64,000 nucleotides of DNA from positions 9,469,105 through 9,533,104 of the forward strand of contig JAJEKV010000045.1 of assembly GCA_021234155.1 (NCBI GenBank), read 5' to 3'. Both the position numbers and the translations under genes were made by a program. The notes under the pieces are model-generated. The model did no database searches. It saw only the letters and a list, made by a program, of their open reading frames with translations, and was not told the DNA's origin. Position 1 is the stretch's first letter; each line of letters opens with the position of its first letter. The DNA is from Isoetes taiwanensis. Taxonomy: Eukaryota > Streptophyta > Lycopodiopsida > Isoetales > Isoetaceae. Below, in pieces: positions 45,483 to 56,414 of this stretch.

Positions 45483-48190
45483 TCATCTTATATTTCTATA
45501 CCTGTCTTTGATGTCCCCGTATATCGGGCAATCGTTAATCATGTGGTTCTCATCCTCTACTCTCCCAGTGTCGCAGATTCTGCATAGTCGGTCCTCCTTG
45601 TCTATTCCCCTCCACCTGTCATTTTCGATTCTCAGATCATGACTTCCCATCCCGAATCTAGCCAGGATGTCTCTTCTGGCTTTTCCCAATATTTTATCCC
45701 GGTACATCTGGTGTCCTACCTGCTGTTCTGGATTGAAAACTGCCATGAGCCAGATTGTCTTGGGTCCTGTGTGTTTTTGCAGCCATGCTCTTGTAGCTCT
45801 GTCTGCCCACTCCTCATTCCACTGCCCTTCGTTTATTAGGTCACTCGGATTCAATCCCAATCTCTCTGGTCCATTTTGCCACATCCTTAAACCATCCACT
45901 GCCTATGAGAATGTGTGACTTTGCTGACTCAATTATTGCAATACTAGACAACTTCCCCTGAAGGTCTCCTGCATTGTCCTTAATTAGGTACCTTATGGTC
46001 CTCTCCCATGCTCTCACCTCCATTGGTTTCTGCCCGGTTTCGAGGATCATGATTGTTAATGGCGTATTTGTCCGTACCTTAAATTCCTGTTTGTGCCATT
46101 GTCTGAGAATTCCTTTCTGTTTTTTCCATTTTTTGTCTGTTAGGCCTGGCCCCCAAGCTTCTGCCCCATATAATTGTGTAGTGGCTACTACTGCACTGAA
46201 TAAGTAGCATTTGATGTCCCAGTCAATTATTCTACTTTTGTTGCAGAAATTTTTCATATTGAAATAGCTCCCTATGGCTGATTGGAACCTCGTGTCTGCA
46301 CCTTTAGCCCACCTCCCTGTGCCATGTGCATCATACCCCAGATACCTATATTCCGTTGCTTCCTCTATTTCTGTTTCCCTATATCTGAAGGGTCTATGCC
46401 TGTTCTTATGGCCGAAGATGACTATCTTGGTCTTTGCTAGTCGAATGCTTTCCTGAAATCTATAAAACAGCAAATTATCTGTCTTCCCTGTGCTTTATTC
46501 TGCTCTATTAATATCCGGAGGGTTACTAGATGGTCTGTGGTTGAGTGTTCCGGCCTGAAACCTGCTTGTCCTTGTGCCCTCAGGTTTGCCGCGTCTGCTC
46601 ATTTCTTCAATTTGTTGTTCAATGCCTTTCCGAACCATTTTGCGAAGATGGAACTCACCATTATTGTCCTATAGTTTCCTGGATCTTGCTTGCTTCCTGC
46701 CTTATGTAGAGGTATGACCCTGTTGTATGTCCACCTATCTGGAAGCCCTGTATATATTATGCTGTTGAAAATGCCCGTGACCTGTTTCCCTATTTCTGTT
46801 TCAACATATTTTAGTAATTCTACTGTCAGACTGTAGAGATCCGGGGCTTTGTGGTTAGCCATCCTGTTTAAGGCTACCATTACCTCTTGTACGTTGAAGC
46901 ATGGTTTATCCGAATCCTGCAGTGTTGGTATTGATATTGAAGATGCCCCTGTCTTATACAATTTATCCAGTTATTTCTTCCATCCGGCTGCTCCAAGAAT
47001 ATCCTGCTCATTCTCTGTTTTCATATTCCCCCCTCCCTTCCTTTTGAATCCCCTCTAGAACCTTCGGGGCTGCCTCTTCAACAGTTTTTCAGACCCCATT
47101 GATGCTGCAGCAAGTTCTTATTCCGTTTTAACTTCAATAGTCTTAGGTATGCTGCTTTTTCTGTCTGTATGTCTCCTTCCCTATGTGCTCCCCATTCCCA
47201 CTTTCCCATTTCCTCCTTGATCGCTTGTATGAATGTATCTATGTATCTTTCCTGAAATTGGATTCTTATCCTCGTTTTCTCTTCCTCCTTTTCCCCTCTG
47301 TTATTGACCTGTGTCGTCCCACCCCCTTTGAGTGTTAATTGGATCGGTCTATGACTTTCCCTTTTCCCAGTCGGCCATTCCTGTAGCATAAACCCTACGA
47401 CTATTTCCACTGCTTGACCATTCATAATTACATAGTCTATTATGCTCTTCCCGTGTACATTTTGGCTCGTGAAGCTCCCTGATCCTCCCCATTTCTGCAC
47501 TCCATTAGCTATGATTACCCCTGTCGCTGTGCAAACTTCAAGTAATTCGCCTTTAGCGTTGACTGCTGCCTTATCCTCTGTATGTCTCTTCCACTCTTGT
47601 GTTCTTGCTGTGTATATTATCTGACCATCCGTTTCATCAATGTTCGTGCTTTGTGCTTGTTCCTGTCTAGTTCTGGCATTTAAGTCCCCTACTAGAATCA
47701 TTGGCCCCTGTTCTTTCCATTTCATCATGCTCTCCCCTAGGTCTAACAGCTCTAGCTTGTCACTGTTTGGCGGATAATATGCTATGATCAGAAATAGGTC
47801 TTGTTTGTTTTGCAGTTGAATATTCAACACCATGTATCTTTTATTGATATGTGAATGTAAAATACATGCGTTCTTGGCTATACTATTCTTTACATAACAG
47901 ACCAAGCCCAGGCCTGCACTTCCCCTCCCTATCTTGAAATCCTTATCTTTCCAACACGTGAATAGCTGATATCCCTCTTCCTCTGGCAGCCTCTTGACGT
48001 TATGCTCTCACGTCTCTACTAAACATATTATGTCGCAGCTGTGGGCACCCTCGAGTCTATCTCCGTCATCCCACGGATATCCGGTACAGTTCCAGTACCA
48101 TATTGTCAGCGTCTCTTCCCTTGAGGTTGCTCCTTCGGGATCTCCGTGTATTCTGTCCCGTTGCCTGTTCTTCTTGGCCTTCCTCTGGTC
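45483..48190 (-). pseudogene. LINE ORF2: endonuclease, reverse transcriptase with the YADD region deleted, zinc-finger end
   Basis: Endonuclease: LTIWYWNCTGYPWD (48115-48075), CDIICLVET, stop TGA near 48010, then GLVCYVKNSIAKN, LVGDLNAR, DYVIM, SHRPIQ. Reverse transcriptase: NHKAPDLYSLTVELLKYVE, PLHKAGSKQDPGNYRTIMVS, AGFRPEHSTTDHLVTLRILI, CCFIDFRKAF (motif A, near 46460). The frame then passes directly into RLAKTKIVIFGHKNRH, so the stretch with motif B and the YADD box is missing. C-terminal CRICDTGRVEDENHMINDC (45590-45530). Several frameshifts. Non-functional. Confidence 0.85.
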
Positions 48191-48435
48191 TTCATTGTCG
48201 GGGTTGGGCCCATGATCCCCGCTTGCGGTGTTCGGTCTTCGTCGCCCCCGTTTCTGCTTCTTTCTGCTCATCTGTGTTGATTCCCTTCTAATGTTATCGC
48301 CCTTAGCGCTCCCCCTAGAACTCTGCTCTCCTGCCCTTGCTGTATGGTCATCAGGGTGTTTATGTTTTCCTTCTCCAATTCTGTTGTTTTTGCTTGTCCC
48401 TGTGCTCCCACATTATGTTCCTGTGTCAGGGTAGC

Positions 48436-49186
48436 CTATTTCCTTACCTTCTTGTGAAGGTAGACTTTGCCGTTCCTGACACCCGCGTGTATCCCTGCTT
48501 GATTCAACTCCCTGGCTTTGGCCAACTCCCTGTGCAGCCCTTGTCGCTGCGTGACTGTTAGAGCCTCATGTACCTTGATTCCATTCCTCAATCTGGATCC
48601 CATCCGCAATATTCTTTCTGTGGTTGCCAAATCCCTCAATATCAGGTTTATGTGTCTCGACCGCTCTCTCCATTGGCCTGACCGTAATGCCTTGACAATG
48701 ACGCTCCTTGTGTTCCTTGAACACTGTCTCTATCACCTCTGTAGTCACTCGATATATGCCCTCATTAGGTTTCTCCACTACTCCAATTAGCCTAACGTCA
48801 TGCCTAATTCTACTCTGCTCCTCAAATTCCATGATATGTGGTTTTATCCTATCAAATGACTCCCATGCATCTAACTCAACATTTGATTTCTCTAATTCAA
48901 ACAACCTCTGCAGAATTTTTGCTTTCTCCTCTTCAATCTCGTCCATTCTGCGCTGCATCTCCTCGTTTGTTCTCTCGACCCTTCCTATCCTCACGTCCAT
49001 ATTGGAGATGGCTAATTTGTTACGATTACACGTTTTCGCCAGTGTGTTGAGTGCGTCCATGCTCGGAATTCTCGACTCTGACTACTTGTCCATCTGTGCC
49101 AGGAAATCCCTAAGGTCATGTTGGCTCACTGGCGTTTTCGCTGCATCTGCTCTCTTCTGCTGGCTGCTGTTGGTGTTATCGGCCAT
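48436..49186 (-). pseudogene. LINE ORF1, coiled-coil RNA-binding protein
   Basis: Begins near 49186 with MADNTNSSQQKRADAAK, has an in-frame TAG near 49083, then a long heptad-like coiled coil (RVERTNEEMQRRMDEIEEEK). An L1-ORF1-like globular part follows (DAWESFDRIKPHIMEF, RLIGVVEKPNEG, ETVFKEH) and, after a frameshift near 48580, a basic C-terminus (QRQGLHRELAKARELNQAG). The coiled-coil plus RRM-like organisation matches L1-type ORF1. Broken by at least one stop and one frameshift. Confidence 0.65.
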
Positions 49187-49251
49187 AGCTTCTGATTACA
49201 AAAACTCTGCGGTACGATAGCGTGGGTTTACGACCCAATTCACCAGTAGGT

Positions 49252-51663
49252 CTACGACGCATATCCAGGTTTCACAAAAGAGAACGTGCTGGCATATTGT
49301 TGTCGAGTTGGAGCTTGACTTGATGCACCTACTGATTTGTTGACATCTACTGATTTGTCCGAGTTCCTATTTGCTGATTTGATATCTTCTGGTTTGGCCG
49401 AGTTTCTATCTGTGTCTAATGCTTTTGAAGGGGCGTGAGTGTCTTGTCCCCCTAGCTGAGCACATTATACTTCTATATCTACAAAGTAGGGATGAAGAAG
49501 TAAGCTACATATCCCACTTGCATCAAACAAGACTTGGTTACCTTTGAGAGTAGAAAATAAGTCCCTTTTTGGTGTGCTATATATGGACTCACAAAGTCAT
49601 TGCCACCAGTAGGAACAGGTAAACCTGAATTAGTAAATGGCACCATGCTTTGCAAACCTGGAATTGAATCACAAGGGCATCTCAATATGACAAGGGCGCT
49701 CACCTATAAGTGCCTCAGTAGCTTGAAGTTGCTTTTGATCCTCTCTACTCACACATAAGGCTTGTACCCATGCTGTAGAAAATTCATGACAGCAATTCTC
49801 AATGCAACAGTTATTACAAATCCTGCAAAGTGAACACAAATTTGTCAATGACAATACAAATATACTAAGCACTTCAGGAATTTTGTTATGAAGTACCCCA
49901 AGAGGCTGAGCAGACATGGAAGATGGTATTGGTGACTGCATTCAGCAATCAAAGTTGGTAGTGGTTTCCCCATCCACTGGAGGATCTTGCCACAGAATGG
50001 ACAGCCACTACCATAATCTTCAGCCTTATCAAGGTCTGGAAGTAGTGGATTCAAGACAAATAAAGAAAGACGGTCCTTGCAAGACAGAAACCTCTCTAAC
50101 CTTAGTTCCAGCACTTTCAATGCTGTTGTGTCTGCTTCCCTGGCTGACAGCAGATTAAGCTCCTTGATTTTTGTCTGCTCAAGGTCTGGTAATAGTTCCT
50201 TGAGCTCAGCCTCTGTATCTTGGCATATAGCCCGAATACCGTCTGCACGACTTGGTTTATCCTTCATCATTCCTTCCCGTTTTTTTAAATCTTTATTCAT
50301 CTTCTCGGTCTGGAACTCACTCAAGGTGCTGAACCTTCATTTGTAGCACCTGCAGGCTTTGAACACAAGTTTGCAACCTTGCCTTACACTGAATCACTTC
50401 TGATCTTGTAGAGTCGATCCATTCTCCCAGTGTCCTGTTGAATTCAACTGGAAAGGAATCCAAGGTTAGTACCACATGACACAATAGGCACCACTTTACA
50501 CACCACAAATTCCATCATGACAAACTTTGCACCACAAATGGCGTCAAAGGCACCACGGTGCCACATGCCACACCACATATAGCACCACAATGCACCCAAA
50601 GCACCACATATGGCAGACATCCATTACTTCGCACCACAAATGGCGTCAAAGACACCACATGTGGTGCAACATGTGGAACCATAGTGGTGCCACATTAGAC
50701 ACCACATGTGGCACCACAATGCACACAAAACACCACATCCAGCAGGCATCCACCACCCCACATGTGGCACATAGCGTGGTGCAGTATTTAGCACAGCAGT
50801 TGGCACCATATATGGCAGACAATCCACCATTCACAAGTATCACCATATCTAACATCACATATGACACTAAGTATAGAAACATATGGAAGCCAATTCACTA
50901 TTCAAATAAGGTACCACGTTTGGTACTATATATGACACTACATATGCTATAAACTATATTATTAACATATAATTGGCACCATATGACTGCCCTATAATAT
51001 AATTGGAGCTACATAATACTGCGAACTGAAATTATCCACCACAACTCAAAACTAGCAGCACAAATTTCCTACACATAACTTACAACACACCCAAATGAAG
51101 AAGAAGTGGTTTACCTGTTGAAAAGTACCCATTTTTTCAGTGATTTTCCCCGAGATTCTTCTTACAGCTTGAGGAGGCTTGAATTGTGGCCTAGTCATTT
51201 CAAGAGAGGAAGCATCATCTGTGGCATTTTGCTCTGCTTCCTCACTATTTGAAATGCTTGCATGCTTCCTCTTACGTTCGGACGGAGAGGCTTCAGACCT
51301 TTTTCTCTTAACTGTTGCCAGAAACTCAACCAGTTTATTTCTTTACCTTTTGTGTGAAGGTAATACGCAACAGCCATAGTCTGTGAGGCCATGCCTCCCC
51401 AGGCACACGTCCTTTGTGAGATTTTCTTGTAAAGGGACATATATTCATTATATCTCTCCTTGCTCAGATTCTTCAACCTGCATGATGAAACAAAACAAAA
51501 TTTTAAACAACAGAGAATCATGGGCATCCCCGAATCTAGAATGCAACCCACCTGTAAGTGGATTTCCCTCATACTTTCGGCCCTCAAACATACTCGATTT
51601 CTTCTTGTGTGGCGTAATGCTTTTCTTGCATGTACATTTCCTTGTAGGTGTATCCCGTGGCAT
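49252..51663 (-). CDS. Unrecognised gene with NLS, coiled coil and RING-like Cys/His cluster
   Basis: Exon chain by eye (minus): 51663-51575, 51477-51347, 51311-51115, one or more exons in 50447-49897, 49822-49704, 49657-49542, 49455-49252. Apart from 50447-49897, exon phases fit exactly. Protein: CTCKKSITPHKKKS; LSKERYNEYMSLYKK; VKRKRSEASPSERKRKH, a bipartite-type NLS; a charged helical part (TEAELKELLPDLEQTKIKEL); SGCPFCGK, AECSHQYHLPCL then CNNCCIENCCHEF, a RING- or PHD-like zinc cluster (CxxC-CxHxxxxxC-CxxC-CC); a Ser/Asn-rich tail ending FVKPGYAS. Probably a nuclear zinc-binding protein, perhaps E3-like; inference only. TGA directly precedes the ATG at 51663, fixing that start. Several junctions need introns of 35-46 nt or less. 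A LINE is inserted 13 bp upstream of the ATG, so expression may be altered. Confidence 0.6.
50500..50960. repeat. Degenerate CACCACA(T/A) repeat inside the large intron of the RING-like gene
   Basis: The block (G)CACCACA(A/T)ATGGC and variants recur about 25 times, some with longer units such as GCACCACATATGGCAGACAT and CACCACAAATGGCGTCAAAG (twice, ~115 bp apart). The degeneracy indicates an old minisatellite. Confidence 0.8.
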
Positions 51664-51675
51664 TCAAGTCCGGTA

Positions 51676-51690
51676 TGATCAAAGCCATTT
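51676..51690. repeat. Left 15-bp target duplication of LINE
   Basis: TGATCAAAGCCATTT, identical to 59660-59674. The last T residues merge with the poly(T), so the true length may be 12-15. Confidence 0.9.
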
Positions 51691-52111
51691 TTTTTTTTTT
51701 TTTTTGAGAGTAAGAGATGTTTTTTCCATTAATTAATTAAAACCATACAATTGTCTTTCTAATGGGAGTGTGAACTTCCTCATTAGTTTCAGCCAAAATA
51801 TACTTAACCTCAAATAGGTTTATGAGGTTACAAAAAGTTAACTGTAGTAAAAAGTGCCAAGTAGTTCAGACAAATCAATCACAAAAATGTGAATTATGCC
51901 AAGAGAAACTGCTTTGCCCCCTTGAGGTGGAGCTTTGATTGTGAAGATCCCTGATTTCCATGGGAGCAACCTGCATCATAATATTACCAACCAAGTGCAT
52001 AGCAAAAATGTTAAGCAAGAGAAAGACAAAATATTGAGCATAAGCAACTGACACAAGTTCAGATAGCATGACGAAGCGAGAAGTCATGTAGATGGAGTGG
52101 AGGATGAAAGA

Positions 52112-52549
52112 TTAGGTAGATGAGGAAGCTTGGCTAGTGATCTGGTCGAAAATGGAATTGTATACCCAATAGAAGCCTTTATCTGTACCAAACTTGTAGC
52201 TATTGAACTCTGATCCACTTTCCATGAGGAGCGAGTAAATGTTTTCTTTTCCCATAAGAAGCAGCAGTGTACCATATAAATCAGCTAGCATTTTGTGTGA
52301 GTAATACATCTCTCTGTACCTTGCAAGCTGCCTTTCAGTCAACGAGAAATGATACATGAAGAGAAAGTTGAATAGACAGTACATCTGTATGACCTCCCTG
52401 CAATAAATTTTGGCCCATGATCTTTCATTGCTGTTGCTTCTGACCTCATACAATTTAACTTCATCCCTAGAAGCAGTTGGCCCTGGAGGCCTTAAGTTTG
52501 CAACTCCAGTATTGTTGCAGTATAAGCTGGCTTCATGGTAAGTCAACAT
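52112..52549 (-). other. Extra open reading segment in LINE 3' region, unrecognised
   Basis: 145 open codons from a Met at 52549 (MLTYHEASLYCNNTG) to a TAA at 52112, rich in Tyr, Met and Leu (FNFLFMYHFSLTERQL, MYYSHKMLADLYGTLLLLMG, GFYWVYNSIFDQI). The composition is protein-like and unlike LINE ORF2, whose frame ends just before at 52560. I do not recognise it. It may be captured host sequence (3' transduction or chimeric retrotransposition) or a family-specific LINE ORF. Confidence 0.4.
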
Positions 52550-52559
52550 GGTGTCGAAT

Positions 52560-55500
52560 TTAGTCCTGCCCTCCCCTCTGAGGAAGTCCAGATACTCTAT
52601 CAAACAAATCCGTAAAAGGTGCATTAGAATTGACAACTTGAAGATGAGAAACAAAAATATTATAGCCACCAATAAATTTACCAATGTGATCCCAATTTCT
52701 GTCATAGGAGTCTGCAAATTTACACTTATGAACAGTACCATAAGCTTCCAGATCTAGTTGAAATGACATTTTGATCCAGAAAGTAGATAATTTTTTATGA
52801 CCATGCACAATCCTATTTCTAGATTTCCAGATATTCCAAAGTGCAGTGAACATAATGGTGTTTTTAAAGGCATCATTACTTTGGATACAATTTAGCAAGT
52901 TGTCTTGCATATTACCAGAGAAGAAATTGCTAAATTTTGCATAAAACCAATTCCAGAAACTGGAGAGCTTAGGGCACTGAAAAATGTGATCCATAGATTC
53001 ATTTTCTGAGCAATTTGATTGACAAGTAGGCACAATGGTCATGTTTCTCTTAGATAGGGAGACAAGATTGGGAAGACTCCTCTGGGCAATTAGCCAGATG
53101 AAATAGTTGACCTTCTGAGGGCAATAAGAATTCCATGTGTTCTTGAATAACTTTTTGCAGTCATCTTCAGATATTGACCACTTTACTCTTGCTTTGACTG
53201 GATTGTTCTTGATATTAAGTCTGGCATAAACTCTACTAACTTTGTATCTGTCATTCCCATTAATTTTCCAACTGATACCATTGGCATGGTCAGCCAGATT
53301 GCTACATCTAGCAAGAATATTCTTAAAATGCAAGAAAATAGCTTTATCACTAGAAGTCCCATGGATAGATCTCCTTAAGTTAGTCCAAGAAGTAAGATGG
53401 CCATTTGCAAAAAGATCCTTGATTTTAGAAATACCAAGATTACTCCATTTCTTATAAGTTTTGGGATGCTTCAAGGCCAAAATATTATTATTTGTATCCT
53501 TGAATCCAGCAGACCAAAATAGAGAGGATTGCATATGGAGATCCTGCAAATCTGGCTCATCAAAGCAAGTCTGCACCAAATTCCATGCCTTGAACATATT
53601 ATGCATGAGAGGAGAAGTGTTGATGCCAGGGTGTAAAGTGCAAAAAGCAGACTCAGGAAGAGAATGCTTAATAGAAGGGTGCCCTTCAGGGTAAGAGCAG
53701 GAGATCCAGTGCCTTATGAAAATAGAGGTCATAGAATTATTCCCTGATAAAGTTCTCCAAAAGAACTTCCCTGCCAAAGCACAGGCTTGAAAGTACAGAT
53801 TTTTGCAATTTTAGGACGAGTGACTGAATCCCAATTAACTAAGTGAGTGCCATTCCAAATAAAATTCCTAATGATCTTCTCAAGCTCATTGTAAATCAAT
53901 TTGGGAGCTATCAGAGCCGATGAGAAATAGATGTGAGATGCAGCCAAAACAGAATTTGCAATTAAGCTTCTTCCAGCTAAGGACAAGGAATTTCTAAAGA
54001 TATTCAATTTTTTCCTAATTCTCTGCAGAATAGGATCCCATAAACCTTTGATGTTGGAATTTAAGGACAGAGGCATCCCAAGGAGTTTAGTTGCTTGCAA
54101 AGTATTCATAACATTGATGCCACAAATGGAATTCTGATCAGTGTCCCCAATAATGATGCTTTTATTGAGATTCAAGTAAATCCCAGAGGCAGCAGAGAAT
54201 AAATCAACAATGGTAAGGAATTTTGCAATGTTATCAGAGCTGGAATCAAGAAATGCAAATGTGTCATCTGCATATTGAGAAATAATGAAGCTACCTTTGT
54301 TGTCTGGAAGATCAAGGCCTCTTATGGTTCCACATTCTTGATTAAAATCAATTGCCCTGGTAAGCATTTCAGCAGCCACTAGGAAGAGGTAAGGAGCTAA
54401 GGGGCAACCTTGTCTAACCCCCCTGGAGAGTTTGAAAAATTTAGATGGAGAACCATTGATGAGAACAGAGGAGTTAGCCATAGAATTGAGGCCAAAGATT
54501 AAAGAGATGATTTTGCTGTTGAAACCAATTTTTTTCAGAGCTAACTCAAGGAAATCCCAATTGACCGAGTCAAAAGCTCTTTTGAAGTCAAGCTTGAGAA
54601 GAACACAGCTCTGGGAGGAGACCTTATTCCAATGCAGCCCTTCCATTGCTACAATGTAATTGTCTAGAATGAATCTATTAGGCAAGAAAGCTGATTGCTT
54701 AATGTCAATATGATTCTGAAGGTAAGTTTTCACTTTATTGGCTATAATCTTAGCACATAATTTATAAGTAGAGTTGGTCAGGGAAATAGGCCTCCAATCA
54801 GAAAAGGTTAGGGGCTTATCTATTTTTGGAATGAGAGTAATAAACCCTGCAGAAATGGAAGAGTGCAGATGATCAGCTTTCCAAAATCCATGGGCCATAT
54901 TGACAATATCAGCTTTCAGGATATCCCAGAAGTGCATGAAAAACTCTGGGGGCAATCCGTCTGGCCCTGGAGATTTTCCTTTGCTGAAACTACAGAGAAC
55001 ATTATGAATTTCATTCTCTGAGGGGAGGGCAGCAACAGACTCATCCATAATATTTTGACTGGTTGGGATAATTTGATCAATCAAGGATTTGAATTTCATA
55101 CTTTTGGATGTGATATCAGGGCTGTTGATCCTGTCATTAAAAAGAGAGGCATATTGATCATGGAAGTAATTCTTGATCCCAGGAGGGTTATCAATGATAG
55201 CTTGCACTTGCATAATGGAATTATTGAGAACTCTATTTTTGGCAACCCTATAGAAAAACTTGGAGCTACCAAGATCCATTTCCTTGTTGTACTTAATTTT
55301 GCATTTAATGGTATAGCTCTTGGCTTCAGCCTCTTCAATGGATTTGATTTGGTTCTCCAAAATCTCCTCCCCAATGTGGAGATCAACATTATATGGATCA
55401 TTCTGCAAACAGGATCTGAGGTCTCTCATTTTAGCAAACAGGCTCTCTTTTTGACGAGATCTCTCCTTAAAATTAGAGTGAGACCAATCTTTAATCCAAA

Positions 55501-56374
55501 ACTTAATTTGCTTGATCTTAAAATAAAAGCTCTTCATGGATTGAGTGTGGCAATTTTGTAAACTCTGATAGAAATCTCTAAAATCCAGACAGAATTGCTC
55601 ATTAAGAAGGAGTGAGCAATTAAGTTTAAAAGGGATATTACCATCTCTGGGAAGATTGAGCAAATGATTGGAGTGAAGAAACTGAGGTTGATGGTCAGAT
55701 ATGGAGATAGCTTCATCACTAGTTACAAAGCAGTTATCCCAAAAGGAATCAATGGTGTTGGAGACATAGAATCTATCTAAGACACAAAAAACTCTTTTGG
55801 AATCTTTCTGCTTGTTTGACCAAGTGTAGCTTGCAGTGGAGGAAGGCACATAAATGAGGTTGCTATCAGAGATAAAAGTATCCCAATTGAGCCTCTCTTG
55901 AGTGGACATATTTATTTTATTGCCTAATTTCATATCCCAATTTGGAGTATTATTAAAATCTCCAGCAATCACCCAATTCATCAATGGTTGAGAAGAGATC
56001 CAAGAATTGATGTCAGGCCATAAGGCTTCCCTTTGCTTTGGACAAGTTGGAGCATAGATATTAATGACTCCAAAATTGGAGTTATTAATTGTAAAGATAA
56101 CTGCCTGCCAACACCTAGTAGGGATGTTATAGAAAGATGCATGATTCAGAGACTTCCAAATTATAGTTAACCCCCCACTGGTTCCTGTGGCCTCAATCCA
56201 GATGGAAGAAGATCCAGGGTGGATCCAATCAGAGAGACTGGAGCTCTCAAATTTTGGCAGCTTGGTTTCTTGAAGGAGGATTATATCAGGCTTATAAACT
56301 CTGAGTTGAGAAATAATTCTTCTTCTCTTTAGTGGACCTTTGATCCCTCTAACATTCCATGAGAGAATCTTCAT
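52560..56374 (-). pseudogene. LINE ORF2: endonuclease, reverse transcriptase, zf-RVT-like end; one frameshift
   Basis: ATG at 56374 (MKILSWNVRGIKGP). Endonuclease: DIILLQETKL, VINIYAP, IAGDFNN, CVLDRFY, SDHQPQFL. Reverse transcriptase: KSPGPDGLPPEFFMHFW, FITLIPKI, FSDWRPISLTN, LLKLDFKRAFDSVNW (motif A Asp), SRGVRQGCPLAPYLFLV, ISQYADDTFAFL (YADD), GIYLNLNKS. Intact to about 53800, where a frameshift leads into the second frame (53777-52560) with KFFWRTLSG, WSISEDDCKKLFKNTW, CPQKVNYFIWLIAQRSLP, the zf-RVT-like CxxNCSENESMDHIFQCP block and FTALWNIWKSRNRIVH. About 1270 codons, normal for a plant LINE. All catalytic residues remain. Confidence 0.93.
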
Positions 56375-56414
56375 TTAAAGACAAAGTCCAAACTAAGAAG
56401 AAAAGGGAGCAGAA

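Larger units (their letters stand above)
45073..49250 (-). mobile_element. LINE with coiled-coil ORF1 and pentanucleotide tail, near full length, defective
   Basis: On the minus strand the element runs from about 49250 to a 3' end CACAAGGGACGTTAAT at 45124, followed by (TTCTA)n (45073-45123). ORF1, endonuclease, part of reverse transcriptase and a C-terminal zinc-finger-like block are present in order. No target duplication is visible; the microsatellite tail blurs the 3' border. The 5' end abuts the stop codon of the RING-like gene. Differs from the two L1-type LINEs of this window in endonuclease sequence and tail. Confidence 0.8.

Noticed and set aside
47994-49220. Plus-strand Leu/Ser/Cys-rich open frames up to 170 codons
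   Set aside because: Antisense to LINE ORF1 and endonuclease; no independent support.
55055-55561. 168-codon plus-strand open frame
   Set aside because: Antisense shadow of the LINE reverse transcriptase.
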